From assembly GCA_963682055.1 (NCBI GenBank), contig OY821745.1, positions 21,325,342 through 21,389,341 of the forward strand: DNA of 64,000 bases, read 5' to 3'. Under the pieces are notes generated by a model, which saw nothing but the letters and a program-made list of their open reading frames with translations, ran no database searches and was not told the DNA's origin. This document shows positions 1 through 10,497 of this stretch, piece by piece. Position 1 is the stretch's first letter. Every line of letters begins with the position of its first letter. This DNA is from Primula veris. Taxonomy: Eukaryota > Streptophyta > Magnoliopsida > Ericales > Primulaceae. The position numbers and the translations under genes were made by a program.

Positions 1-2
1 TT

Positions 3-59
3 GGTGAAACCGAATCAGAAGATGAAATTTATTATGAAGACATAGGGGATCGTAATTAA
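3..59 (+). CDS. C-terminal tail of an upstream gene, possibly the CACTA transposase (partial)
   Basis: One open frame enters from the left edge and ends at TAA 57-59 after 18 codons. The tail is very acidic (ETESEDEIYYEDIGD). Plant CACTA transposases commonly end in acidic tails, and the position just upstream of the element's second gene fits, but 18 residues cannot establish identity. Confidence 0.35.
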   Translation, partial: GETESEDEIYYEDIGDRN

Positions 60-1366
60 AAGGGTCCAATTTGTGTTTTAATATGGGTTTCAATTGTCAG
101 TTTCGTATTAAGAAGGATCAATTGGTAAACAATTAGTAAGTTGAAATCAAAAACAGATGTCCAGAAATGAAAGGAAATAAAAGAATTGGACTTATTACAA
201 ACTTTATAATTGCATAAATATCTAGCCTATGTTGAGGGGGAAAGTGTACATAATCTGGCGAGATAAGTACCTAATAAGAGAGTAGAGAGAGGGAATCCGC
301 CGCTTCTCACCATCTTCAGAGGTAAAAGTCATTTCCTCTCTCTCTTTTTGGTTACAAATAGTTCTACTGATTATATCTGATGATTATATCTGAATTAGGG
401 CTTTTATTTATCATGTTGATACAAAATATTTCAACTTCTTTGGTGCTTATAATTGCGAATTTAGGGCTTGAAACTTATTCACACACTAATTAAGGTTTTT
501 ATTCTTAGTTTGTCAATTTGGGTTTCTATCAATTGATTATCCAAGTTAGTAATTGTGTAGCTTATTGTTTAAATTTTCATAAGCAGGTTTAATTATTGGG
601 ATTTTATTGTTTAAAGTTTCTTGGAAACCAGGTAGGAGTGGCATGACAATAATAACCCTGAAACATTTTTTCTCTTTGTAAGCTCGTATTATCCGTCTGT
701 ATATGGATTCAAGGACGCGATTCTGAATGGTGTCATCTCCCGTAAGACCTGAGATAAAAAATTGATTCTAGAAGCAAGAATCAGTTTACAGAATTTATTA
801 GCAGATATTTCAAAATGGAAACAACTGCAAAACCAAGGTAGAACCCAGTAATGATAATAATTTGATTTTAAACAACTTTCTAAACTAATTAGTCTATTTA
901 CAGAATTTATTAGCAGATATTTCAAAATGGAAACAACTGCAAAACCAATGGTAGAACCCAGTAATGATAATAATTTGATTTTAAACAACTTTCTAAACTA
1001 ATTAGTCTATTTACAGAATTTATTAGCAGATATTTCAAAATGGAAACAACTGCAAAACCAATGGTAGAACCCAGTAATGATAATAATTTGATTTTAAACA
1101 ACTTTCTAAACTAATTAGTCTATTTTGTCACTAAATTCCAAGTTGACAATATATTTTGGCAGGTAGAGCATTATGAGGAGATTTTTCTTTTGTTTTACCT
1201 CAATGTAAATAAAATATTCAGCTTTCTCAATGAGAGAACAATATGCTCTCTGAATACTATCTTCAGTTTGACTGGTTCCAGCAGACCATTGGCTAACACT
1301 TCTTATAACCTGCAATTTAGGTGGGTTAAAAAGGTAAAAAAGACTGAGTGAAATTTAGTAGGAGGC
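60..1366 (+). other. Probable 5' leader and leader intron of the Transposase_24 gene
   Basis: No coding sequence is evident. A purine-rich stretch near 240-320 ends at a plausible donor (GAGGTAAAAG, about 319-328). A plausible acceptor (TGCAATTTAG) lies just before 1321, followed by a short leader to the ATG at 1367. The interval contains a three-copy tandem repeat (785-1124). The leader/intron reading is inferred from splice-like signals only. Confidence 0.4.
785..1124 (+). repeat. Tandem repeat, three copies of a 112-113 bp unit
   Basis: Units begin near 785, 897 and 1010, each opening with TTTACAGAATTTATTAGCAG. The copies are almost identical: the first unit has AACCAAGG where the others have AACCAATGG, which explains its shorter length. 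The array sits inside the proposed leader intron of the CACTA gene. Confidence 0.9.
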
Positions 1367-3903
1367 ATGGTTAGTCAGAACGATGTAAACTCGGGTAGTA
1401 ACAGCAGGAGATATGGTAAGAAAATATCTCGTGGTAGTGGCAGAGAAAGCCCTTCGATGCGTGGGGGTTTTACTGAAAGTGGTAGTCGTGGGGTCCAATC
1501 CTCAATGCGTGGGGGTTTTAGTAAAAGCGGTAGTCGTGGGGTCCAATCCTCAATGCGTGGGGGTTTTGCTGAACATGGTAGCCGTGGGGGCCGGTCCTCG
1601 ATGCAGGGAGGTTTTGCTGCATATAGTGGAGGCGGGGGGTTCATGGGGATGTTAAATAACATGGATGTGTATCGTTCGGAAATGCCGAGGAACGAGGAAC
1701 GGGGATTTCAGCCGAGGAACGACCACTCTTTACCATCTCGGGCATTTGGCTATCACCTTCATGATCAGGATGATGCTGAAGTTGAAGTTGAGGAACCGGT
1801 TGATGACGAAAATGAAGATCAAGAGGAACCAGAGGGAGAATACGTGGACGATAACGTGTCTATACCATCTCAGACAGGAAGTCATACTGTCGTTGTGCAA
1901 GAGAGAGCAAGGCTGCTAGTTTTTATACGAGATGGCGCTATTGATGTGTAAGTATTTCAAGTTTAGTTTGAAACTTCCATTATATTTAGATAAACATTGT
2001 TGTTGTTTAACCTTTCTTTTATAACAGGTTGGAGCCATCTTTTAAATGTAGTGAGGCGATTACCGACGGTTTTAAGAACGGTGTGGAGATGGAGTATTTG
2101 ACTTGGGGAAAAGTGCCACTTGCTAGGAAGGACCGATATTTTGATGAGTTCAAGGTATGTTAATAACTCTACTTTTTACATTTTATGGAAAAATGCTTTC
2201 CAAGTTAAAAAAAAAAATGCTAACATTTAAGTTGAACATAGAGATATTATTGGTTCCTACTTATTTTTTAGAAATAATTTGTCTTCACCTAATTAACAAA
2301 TTACGTTTTGTAGTTTTTGTTAGTATATGAGGCAGACTTTGTTAAAGATTATATGAGGCAGACTTTACTAAATGTAACCATAGCTTATATAAATATACGT
2401 TTTCACTTCACCACCAATATCTCTCTGTTCAACCAACAATATCTCTCTGTTATTTTAAAACCTTGAAAAATGGGAGTTTTAAGTTAAATAAACTTAACCT
2501 TTTTTTTTAGACTCAAGCAAACTATTTAAGCCACTAAGTTCTTCCAAGTATGCCCATAGACATAGTGCACAAATACGCGATTGAGTTTAGACTTTAGAGA
2601 AGATACTCTCATCCGGCATAAAGCTTCTGGCTTTTCAGTGTAAGTTCCCAGAAAACCACAGCTTTTAAGCTCGTCAATCAACCCCATTAGACATTACTTA
2701 AGATGTCATTTTTTCACACACAATTTAATGTGCACTATATCTATTGTAAGTAACAATCATTGTTCCATGTAATATTTCTTAATATCTGGATTGTTGAAAA
2801 ACATTACTCGCATGTTTTGGAAGTTGATTTAGATTTGATTTTAATTTGAATTTGATCAAAGATGCTGGCTCTTTGCAGAAAAAATTCGCTTGGGATAGTA
2901 GTGAAGAAAAAGCTATTTGTGGTGGGTGGAACAAAAAGGCCACAAAGAAATTTGCAGATTTTACTAGCGTGGTCCGCCACTCTCCTGGAAAACCTGATTA
3001 TATATTGGAAAGTGTGTACAACAATTGGATGGCGCGATGGGCCAGCGACCAAAAGTTCCAGGAGCGTTGTGCTAAAATGAAAGTAAACCGCGGGCGTGCC
3101 AGTATTCATAATGCTGGCACCCGTTCCTTTTTGAACACCGCATATTATTTGGTTAGATTTTATTTGTGTTCTAATTTCATACTCGTTTTCAAGACATGAT
3201 TTTAGGGCTGCTTAAAACTTTTGTCTACTTCGCAGAAAGTAGAACTAAAGGTGGATCATATCCCGGCGCATACATTGTTCGAACACACCCATTCAAGCAA
3301 AAAAGATGGCGTGGTTACCTGGATTTCGTCGAAAGCTATGAGAGTTGAGGTGAGATTTTAAAAATGCTATTTGACTTTGCTTGAGAATGTTGTTTGGTAT
3401 ACTGTTGGATCAGATTGCAGGTGTTTGGTATACTGTGATGATAAAATTTATTCCTATTTTTACTAATTCTGCAGAATCGCATCCGTTTAGTTATATCATA
3501 ATGTCATTGTTGTGTCAAACAGGAGGGGTATCAACGTGAATTAAAAAAGCAAAAACAAGAGAAATCACATAATGGGACTCATGTTGATGACAATGCTGCA
3601 TACTTGAAAGCCGCAGGTGGGGTAACCAAGTCAGGCGTGTACGGTGTTGACAAAAGGCTTTACTATGACAGTTTTTCTGGTTCATCTTCCAAGAGCTTAG
3701 GTAGTTCAGGGACTTCCCTTGTGAGCAAGGTGGAGCAGTTGAGTGAGGGATTACGCATCGAGAAGGAAAAATCTTCTAAAATGGAGAAAATGATGGCTCA
3801 ATGGATGGTTATGTTCCAGGGAATGCCGAACATGCCAACGCAGTGTATCAATGAAGACCTTGAGAATGATAATATTTGCCATGACAACCTGTCCTTAGAC
3901 TGA
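1367..3903 (+). CDS. Transposase_24 (Ptta/En/Spm) family protein of the CACTA element, five coding exons
   Basis: Joining 1367-1947, 2028-2154, 2879-3151, 3236-3349 and 3523-3903 gives an uninterrupted frame of 491 codons plus TGA. Every junction has a GT donor and AG acceptor. Residues 1-90 are Arg/Gly/Ser-rich with about four imperfect repeats of an SMRGGF...GSRG type, resembling RGG boxes. An acidic stretch follows (about 125-170). The conserved core begins in exon 2 (AITDGFKNGVEMEYLTW), continues with KKFAWDSSEEKAICGGW in exon 3, and ends with HTLFEHTHSSKKDG in exon 4, the order seen in plant Transposase_24 proteins. A heptad-like segment near the C terminus (VSKVEQLSEGLRIEKEKSSK) suggests a coiled coil. 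In CACTA elements the second gene is thought to bind terminal repeats and assist the transposase; that role is inferred here. Confidence 0.8.
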
Positions 3904-4139
3904 TTTCTATTTAGTGTTTAGTGGGTGTAATTGACTAATTATGTTTAACACTTGTATTTTGTATGATATTTAATTTTGGAATCGTAACTATGATCGGAAT
4001 TGACTTAGACCGGAAGTCTTTTGTATGGTATTTGATTTGGAATCATAACTTTGACCGAGGTTCGTTGTTTATTTTTAATGAAATGTCGTTTAGCGTAACT
4101 CACTTTTAGTTTTTATATTACTATTTGAATGTCAATTAT
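3904..4139 (+). other. 3' flank of the Transposase_24 gene
   Basis: Non-coding AT-rich DNA between the stop codon and the subterminal repeat array. It contains a diverged internal duplication (TTTGTATGRTATTTRATTTTGGAATCRTAACT-like, near 3957 and 4020). No other feature is seen. Confidence 0.5.
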
Positions 4140-4510
4140 TAAGATTAATCAGCAATTTCTTTTTAGTTAGTGACACCAGTTAGTAAATCAGTAATTGATA
4201 AAATCAGTTGGTAATCTGTAACTTCATAAAATCAGTTGGTAAGTTGTAACTGATTATAATCAGTTGGTAGTAAGTTGTAACTGATTAAAATCAGTTGGTA
4301 ATTTGTAACTGATTAAAATCAGTTGGTAATTTGTAACTGATTAAAATCAGTTGGTTGTAAATTGTAACCGATAAAATCAGTTGGTAGTTCAGTTACTAAA
4401 TTGTAACTGCCAATTATTTAGTTGGTATAATATACTAACTAGGCTTTTACTAACTGATTGGTTAGTTAATAAATCAGTTACTAAATTGATTTTACTAACT
4501 GATTTAGAGG
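4140..4510 (+). repeat. CACTA subterminal repeat array
   Basis: About ten imperfect repeats built on ATCAGTTGGTAATTTGTAACTG, with both CAGTTGGTA and its partly complementary TAACTGATT, spaced roughly 30 bp apart and stopping about 50 bp before the element end. Clusters of short subterminal repeats are the known binding sites for the second CACTA protein. Their position next to the 4557 terminus supports that reading. Confidence 0.8.
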
Positions 4511-4557
4511 TTTACCAACTATTTTTCTAGTTAGTGTTTGGTCATTTTCTTGTAGTG

Positions 4558-5840
4558 TAATTGTGGTCATATATAATTTATCTTTGGGGTTTAGTTTAGA
4601 TGAGTACGAATTTGTAGGAAAAGAGCATTTAAGATAATGAGGAACACTTGGGTCTGGTTCCTTAATTTCTCAGATAAATATGATTTACTATTGTTATTTA
4701 GATAAGGGCTTGTTTGGATAAAACTTCAATCAAATTACCTCGATTTCCCTTAGGATTAGAGAAGACTAGGTCCATCCAGCTAAATGTTCCTGGAGGCACC
4801 AAAAAAGCATGAAAATATCGGCTTTTAAAACTACTCAACCAAATGTAGTTTTTAGGCCATTGATCAATCATTAAAAGGTGCACTCTTGTTTTTCTTTTAT
4901 CTTACTATCCTTTAAATTACATAACTTCTCCATTAATGCCGATTCTAGGTGGTGACCTCCATAATGGCTCCCGGAGCATGAAAGCCACATGTCTAGGACG
5001 TACGGCAGAGATAATATTTCCTTCAGCACAACACAACTAAAAGGAGAAACATATATACAAGGTATTTCGCTGGTCAACAACTATACATTCCGCTCACCCA
5101 AACATGGGTTTAGTGGTGCATAATGATTTTATAATTGTTAAACAAATACACAAAATACTACCTTACGTATATGTCAATTATAGAGTATTGTATTTCCCTA
5201 TTTTGCTTTCCATCACCTTAATTAGTGCAAAATCTAAGGGAAGCTTTTCTTTTTCTGTTCTAAATAGCTGATCTTAGTGCTTAAATGATACCGCTGCAAT
5301 TTAATGAGACTGTTACTAATAACAAAATCTTCACAGGGTCGGAGTCACTGATGCAGGCTACCTTGGCAGCATCGGAATGACAGAGAGTCAAATATTACAA
5401 CTATAACCATATGACAACCACGAAGAAGAAAAAACGAGAGTCAAGTATTACAGCTATAACCATATGACAACCACGAAGAAGAAAAAACGCCAACGAAAGC
5501 TCACAATCATTTCTATTAAAGATGAAGACCTTGAATTCGAGCTTGTCGAAAGCTCCGGAGAATTAGTGGCATAATGTTGTCCTAAAGTGAAGAAAAACTT
5601 GAACTACATCCTTAAATCGATTTTGTTCCTTAGTGAAAAACTATGTATATAAATTTTGTTAGAATATAACCTACATCATCAAGTCCGAAGAAAACCATCT
5701 TCGCAAACAGCTTTATATTTTGCTCCAAAAAGCTACAATTCTGACTATGTAACTAGACATACTCGTAGGAACTATGTTATAGAAATATTTTGCTAGAAGA
5801 ATGTATAGATAGTCTTTAGTTTATACAACTGAGTGTACTA
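4558..5840. other. Unassigned DNA between the CACTA element and duplicated block A
   Basis: I recognise no gene or element here. The longest frames on both strands are short and lack family motifs. A 53-bp tandem duplication lies at 5383-5488. The interval is not repeated elsewhere in the window, unlike the DNA starting at 5841. Confidence 0.5.
5383..5488 (+). repeat. Tandem duplication of a 53-bp unit
   Basis: Two copies (5383-5435 and 5436-5488) starting GAGAGTCAA and ending GAAGAAGAAAAAACG differ at only about two positions. The second copy runs into a short open frame that ends near 5573. I do not recognise the sequence. Confidence 0.85.
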
Positions 5841-6333
5841 ATGGGCTAAGATTTTGTCCTACTCAACTCTTTGACTTGAATAAATTTATGCTTATCGCTT
5901 GTCCTAATGCATTACATCCTAACGAGTTGGTCTCGGTGTTCTGTTGATGTTTCATGTTGCCGGACTTGAAAACTGTAATTTCTTACATGTCAACGCCATG
6001 AGACCACTACTCAAAGAAAGACACGTTTTCTGAATGTGTTCAATTTTATTTTATTAGCAATGATTGTATTCTATGCTTTGAATTCCGAAATCAATGACTA
6101 ATGTATGATATAAACAACAAGCGTAACAATTGGGCAGATCGATCCCGTACATCGTACGGGGCCTCCTCGCTAGTAATTAGTGTAGAAAAACCTATATAAA
6201 ATATATTTGGTGGACCACTTAAGGAAAAGAAAATTAAAACTCATGTATACAAAGTCATTGTGCTCCTGGTGTTTTCTCCAAAGAGAAGCAACACTAGTGC
6301 ACTATACTTCACATTTTGTATAAGCACTATGTA

Positions 6334-6624
6334 TGTAACCACCCGACCCCTCAGGCCGAACCGCTACGCCCATATCAACAATATTGTCCGCTTTGGCACA
6401 ACTTTCCAGGGGGGTCACCCATCCTGGTACTACTCCAAGCTAAGCACGCTTAACTGTGGAGTTCCGTCATCGCTGTTGTGTCGCACGGCTTTAAAAGGCT
6501 TTGTTGATAGGAAATGGTTCTTTAAGCTTATATACCACACGAGTACTCTCATATCTGGGCGATGTGGGACTGACGCACAACACCTCAACACAGAATTTCC
6601 TACCTGGAAATCTGGGTCGTCACA
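6334..6624 (-). repeat. Cassandra 3' LTR
   Basis: TGTAAC...GTCACA boundaries, with TSD ATGTA on its left. It includes the 5S-like segment near 6400-6465. In the A-box region it reads TAAGCACGC where the other LTR has CAAGCACGC. Confidence 0.92.
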
Positions 6625-6722
6625 ATCACCTTCCCTTTAGGCACGACGTCCTCGTCGGGCACGTCGTCCTTCAGGGATCCACACACACGTGCTAGTCCCC
6701 ACATTTCCGGGCAGATAGAGGC

Positions 6723-6734
6723 TCTGATACCATC
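6723..6734 (-). promoter_or_regulatory. Primer-binding site (initiator Met tRNA type) of Cassandra
   Basis: On the minus strand TGGTATCAGAGC lies next to the end of the 5' LTR. This is the standard plant primer site complementary to the 3' end of initiator methionine tRNA, and it fixes the element's orientation. Confidence 0.9.
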
Positions 6735-7025
6735 TGTAACGACCCAACCACTCAGGCCGAACCGCTACGCCCATATCAACAATATTGTCCGCTTTGGCAG
6801 AACTTCCCAGGGGGGTCACCCATCCTGGTACTACTCCAAGCCAAGCACGCTTAACTGTGGAGTTCCGTCCTCCCTGTTGTGTCGCACGGCTTTAAAAGGC
6901 CTTGTTGATAGGAAATGGTTCTTTAAGCTCATACACCACACGAGTACTCTCATATCTGGGCGATGTGGGACTGACGCACAACACCTCAACACAGAATTTC
7001 CTACCTGGAAATCTGGGTCGTCACA
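6735..7025 (-). repeat. Cassandra 5' LTR
   Basis: TGTAAC...GTCACA boundaries, with TSD ATGTA on its right. The 5S-like segment near 6801-6865 is slightly closer to the plant 5S consensus than that in the other LTR. Confidence 0.92.
6801..6865 (-). ncRNA. 5S rRNA-derived segment with pol III internal promoter boxes (Cassandra LTR)
   Basis: On the minus strand the segment contains GTTAAGCGTGCTTGG (5S A-box region) and GGATGGGTGACC (C-box region) at 5S-like spacing. A second copy sits at about 6400-6465. This is a relic of 5S rRNA inside a TRIM LTR, not a functional 5S gene. Whether RNA polymerase III uses it cannot be seen from sequence. Confidence 0.85.
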
Positions 7026-7748
7026 ATGTAGATCCGCCCATGTTCGCAGGCAGTGAGATATAAATATAGAGAGAGCGAAAGAGAGAGAAAGAGTTACCGA
7101 AGACCGCGATAATGGATGTTAACAAGCTGGCATATTGCTGTTTTATTAGGGTATGAATATTTACATACGGGTTGGGCCTGTTCGAATTGGATAATTGTCG
7201 GGAGATATGATATGTAACTTGTCATACAGTGTGTATATAGATGAGTGTACCATACGTTGGGAATTTTAGTGAAACGGAAGGAAAACAACAAAATAGTTTT
7301 GGATTAGAGTCACGGATATCGTTTTTTTCTTAAAACGATATTTATCCGCACTCCTCAGAGTATGCTAACGGGTTACTAGTAAAACGTTTTCAGTATACAA
7401 CCAAACCTAGCAAATTCGACGGATAGCAATTCTAGATAATTCCAGAATCTCTCTGTGGGTTGTACTGATTTTGGGAATAGTAAAAAAGTGTTTAATATTT
7501 TTGGTGAAACCCTTAATTTATAATAATTAGAGGGGTGCCACTTCAAAAGGTCCCAACCTTTTGTTTAAACCAAATAACAGTACAACCATTCAAAATAAAT
7601 AACCACCGCCACATAGGCTTTTAGTTATTTAACCAACATAAAATATTAATTATATAAATAATTAATCAAATATATATACATATATCCAACCATCCTCATT
7701 TGGTTGTAATAACAATAGTCATTACAAACTAATTATATATATGTATAT
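7026..7748. other. Non-coding part of block A between Cassandra and LINE
   Basis: Matches 42840-43556 closely. It has no open frame with recognisable homology. It is AT-rich, with GA-rich and TATATA stretches. Confidence 0.6.
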
Positions 7749-7856
7749 AACATTCCCTCACTAGATTGTGGCATCAGTAGGTACATGTATCAAAAGGAAG
7801 CCGGCTCTAGAGAGAGAGAGAGACGACTAGGGTGAAAAGCCCTAGCCGTCGAAAAT

Positions 7857-9191
7857 ATGACCGCTATTCAACCATCTGACCCCAACCAAACCCTCTTCCC
7901 GGACCCACCCACATCTAAATCTTTCGCATCTATATTAAAAACCCAAACTGTGACACCTAAAGTTCCCGTTAAAGAAATTGAATCTTATGAAGGAGAACCA
8001 ATGATTCCTTATACAATCGAAGATCTAAATACTCTTTCAGAACCTTTCAAATATACTATTGTAGGGAAATTCTCACACGGTAAGCCTCATATAGATATAA
8101 TTTGTAAAACGTTTAGTTCTATGGATTTGAAAGCTAACTATCATATTGGAGTCATTGATTCAAAACACATCCTAATTCGCTGTTATTATGAAGAAGATTT
8201 TCTACGAATTTGGATGCGCAAAATTTGGTACATTGACAATAGCCCAATGAGAACTTTTAAATGGTCCTACGATTTTAGTCCAGAAAAAGAATCCCCAGTT
8301 TCCCCTATTTGGATTTCTCTATCGAAACTACCTATCCATCTTTACAACAAAAGTAGCATTTTTAGTATTGCTTTAGCTTTCGGAAAACCACTTAAAGTAG
8401 ATCAACCTACAGCGAATCTGACTAGACCAGGTCTAGCCCGAATCTGTGTAGAAATTGACTTAAGAAAAATACTGATAAATAGAGTAAGAATAAATTATGG
8501 AGAAAATGAAGGATTCTGGCAACATTGCAAATATGAAGAAGTACCAAAATATTGTTCCCACTGTTTCATACTAGGTCACTCTATAGAGACCTATAAGTTC
8601 ACTAAACTAGATAAGACAGAAGAGGGAAGCACAGAAGAAAATACTGTTAAAGGGAAAGATGCTGCAAAGGACATAAAAGAAAACTGCGAAAAAGCTAAAG
8701 AAAAGAATAAAAAGGCCAATTATTACAAATACCAAGATAAATTAAGTACAAAAGAATGGGTTACTAAAAACTTTAATAAAGATAATGCAAGAAATTCTGA
8801 AGAAACAGCAGCTAAGTTACCAGTTGCAGAAATTCCTGCAAATGCCAATAAAGTTGTATTAATGGAGGATGACAGAGAAGAAGAGTGTAATCTTAACACT
8901 GATATGGTAATATTTATAGGTGAATCACCACTAAGGCCTTTAAATATCACACCTTACTATGATGAAAATGTGACAATGAGAGATTCTAATCTCATTGATG
9001 CTCCTGATATTTCTAAAGACCTTAGAATTGATCTTGGCCTCTCCCCTAGGGAAATTCCCAATATACTAGAAGAAGGAGAATGGAAAACACCAAAAAATAA
9101 GAGAAAATTGGGGAAACTTTCAAATGTTGTTACTAAAGATGCTATGGTTCTTAGATACTCTAATGTAGGGGTTAAAAAAAGCTTTAAATGA
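7857..9191 (+). CDS. LINE ORF1 protein (DUF4283 plus degenerate CCHC zinc knuckle)
   Basis: This open frame of 444 codons is the nucleic-acid-binding ORF1 protein of a plant LINE. Residues about 45-200 match the DUF4283 pattern (EPFKYTIVGKFSHGKP, the IRCYYEEDFLRIW strand and the PIWISLSKLPIHLYN segment). A zinc-knuckle region follows near residue 230, YCSHCFILGHSIETY. The last ligand of the CX2CX4HX4C pattern is Tyr instead of Cys, explainable by one G-to-A change. The remainder is Lys/Glu-rich and low in complexity. The start ATG is the first in frame, about 90 bp from the element's 5' end. The stop overlaps the ORF2 start. Confidence 0.85.
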   Translation: MTAIQPSDPNQTLFPDPPTSKSFASILKTQTVTPKVPVKEIESYEGEPMIPYTIEDLNTLSEPFKYTIVGKFSHGKPHIDIICKTFSSMDLKANYHIGVIDSKHILIRCYYEEDFLRIWMRKIWYIDNSPMRTFKWSYDFSPEKESPVSPIWISLSKLPIHLYNKSSIFSIALAFGKPLKVDQPTANLTRPGLARICVEIDLRKILINRVRINYGENEGFWQHCKYEEVPKYCSHCFILGHSIETYKFTKLDKTEEGSTEENTVKGKDAAKDIKENCEKAKEKNKKANYYKYQDKLSTKEWVTKNFNKDNARNSEETAAKLPVAEIPANANKVVLMEDDREEECNLNTDMVIFIGESPLRPLNITPYYDENVTMRDSNLIDAPDISKDLRIDLGLSPREIPNILEEGEWKTPKNKRKLGKLSNVVTKDAMVLRYSNVGVKKSFK

Positions 9192-9763
9192 TTAATACAC
9201 TCTTTTGGAATACCAGAGGAGTGGGTACTAAATCTACCACTAAGCGTATCAATAAGCTTTGTAAATTACATCATATTATGTTTTTAGTCTGTATAGAACC
9301 AAAGAAAAACCAAGATAAAGTTGAGTTTTATAAAAGGAAGTTTGGGTTTGATGAAGTTCTGGTACATGAGGACAATAAGATTTGGGTCTTTTATATGCAA
9401 AAGATTAATATTTCTATTATTAACCAAATGAATCAAGCTATTAATTTGGCAATTTCTATTGATTATTTGGGTCTTCAGTTACAAATTACAGTGGTCTATG
9501 CCAAATGCACAGCAGCTGAAAGAGAAATTCTTTGGAATTTCTTAGAAAATTCTTTCACTATTAATCCTTGGTTGATTGGAGGGGATTTTAATACTGTTTC
9601 AAATGAGAAAGATAAAATTGGGGGTTTGCTATTAATATTAATTCTGCTAATGATTTCCTATCTTGTATTAACAATTTGGGTGTTTCAGAAACTATCTATA
9701 GTGGCTCTAAATATACTTGGTGGAACAAGCGTAGTAGGGTGGATGCTATTTTTGAAAGAATAG
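9188..9763 (+). pseudogene. LINE ORF2, N-terminal endonuclease part (before frameshift)
   Basis: ORF2 begins at ATG 9188, overlapping the ORF1 stop by four bases. The first part encodes an apurinic-like endonuclease: LFWNTRGVG at the start, EPKK near residue 36 carrying the catalytic Glu, and GGDFNTVSNEKD near 131. A one-base deletion near 9622-9630 shifts the frame, so the last 45 or so codons of this frame are not original coding sequence. The true continuation is in the frame containing 9676-10494. Confidence 0.85.
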
Positions 9764-10494
9764 ATAAGATACTTTTTAATCAAGAGTTTGCAAATTTATT
9801 CTGCAATATTTATCTTGATCATTTGAGTAAAGCTACTTCAGACCACAGTCCCTTGTTGTTAAAATTACAGTTGGTTCCAGCCAACAGTCCTAAAAGGTTC
9901 ATATTTCAAAATTTCTGGGTAGATCATGAAGGCTTTTCTAATGCAATAAAAGAAGTATGGGTTCCCAGTTCCAATTCTAATGCATTGGATAACCTTTCTG
10001 CTAATTTAAAGGCAACTAGGAAGAGATTCAAAGAGTGGAATTATAATACATTTGGGAATATATTTCAAGAAATCATCAAAGCTGAAGACAATCTTCTAAG
10101 AGCAGAGCAGCAGTTTGAAATGAACCCAACACCTGTTAATAGAATTGAGCTCAATAAGGTGGAAGCTAATCTAAAAGCTAAACTCAGCATAGAAGAAAAA
10201 TTTTGGGCACAAAAAGCTAATCTGAAATGGGCCTTACTAGGGGATGCTAATACTAAATTTTATCACAGTATAGTAAAGAAAAGAAGACTAAAGTGTGTCA
10301 TTGGTGAAATAGAAAAAGAAGATGGTACTTGCACCAGAGACCCAGTGGTTATTAAAAAGGGGGCTATTGATTATTTTCAAAGCCTATTAGCAGCAGATTA
10401 TCCTCATTCTTTTGTTTATAAAAGTTTGAAGAAAATTCCTAAACTTATATCTACAGAGGTTAATAACTTCTTAGACAAAGACCCTACTATATAA
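9630..10494 (+). pseudogene. LINE ORF2, endonuclease C-terminus and linker (after frameshift)
   Basis: This frame resumes the endonuclease (SGSKYTWWNKRSRVDAIFER, then ATSDHSPLLLKL, the conserved SDH motif). It continues through a Lys/Glu-rich helical linker (KATRKRFKEWNYNTFGNIFQ, WAQKANLKWALLGDANTKFY) typical of plant LINE ORF2 between endonuclease and reverse transcriptase. It stops at TAA 10492-10494. Confidence 0.85.
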
Positions 10495-10497
10495 GAA

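Larger units (their letters stand above)
1..4557 (+). mobile_element. CACTA (En/Spm) DNA transposon, right part
   Basis: The right end is defined by TTTTCTTGTAGTG-type sequence ending at 4557, the reverse complement of the canonical CACTACAAGAAAA terminus, followed by TAA (4558-4560) as a possible 3-bp target duplication. Just inside this end (about 4140-4510) is an array of subterminal repeats, and further in lies a spliced gene of the plant Transposase_24 (Ptta/En/Spm) family. Terminus, subterminal repeats and gene family together fit a CACTA element. Its left end, and presumably its main transposase gene, lie left of the window. Confidence 0.8.
6334..7025 (-). mobile_element. Cassandra TRIM retrotransposon, complete
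   Basis: Two 291-bp direct repeats (6334-6624, 6735-7025), each starting TGTAAC and ending GTCACA, flank a 110-bp internal region with no coding capacity. Each LTR carries 5S rRNA-derived sequence on the minus strand, the hallmark of Cassandra. The internal region has a TGGTATCAGAGC primer-binding site next to the right LTR and a purine tract next to the left one, so the element reads on the minus strand. Flanking ATGTA at 6329-6333 and 7026-7030 is a 5-bp target duplication. About 11 differences separate the LTRs by eye (near 4%). Movement would depend on enzymes from other retrotransposons. Confidence 0.95.

Noticed and set aside
1375..1662. Proline-rich frame on the minus strand
   Set aside because: It mirrors the Gly/Arg-rich first exon of the Transposase_24 gene.
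6400..6865. Two 5S rRNA genes
   Set aside because: Only part of the 5S sequence is present, and it lies inside paired 291-bp LTRs with a primer site and target duplication; it is Cassandra.
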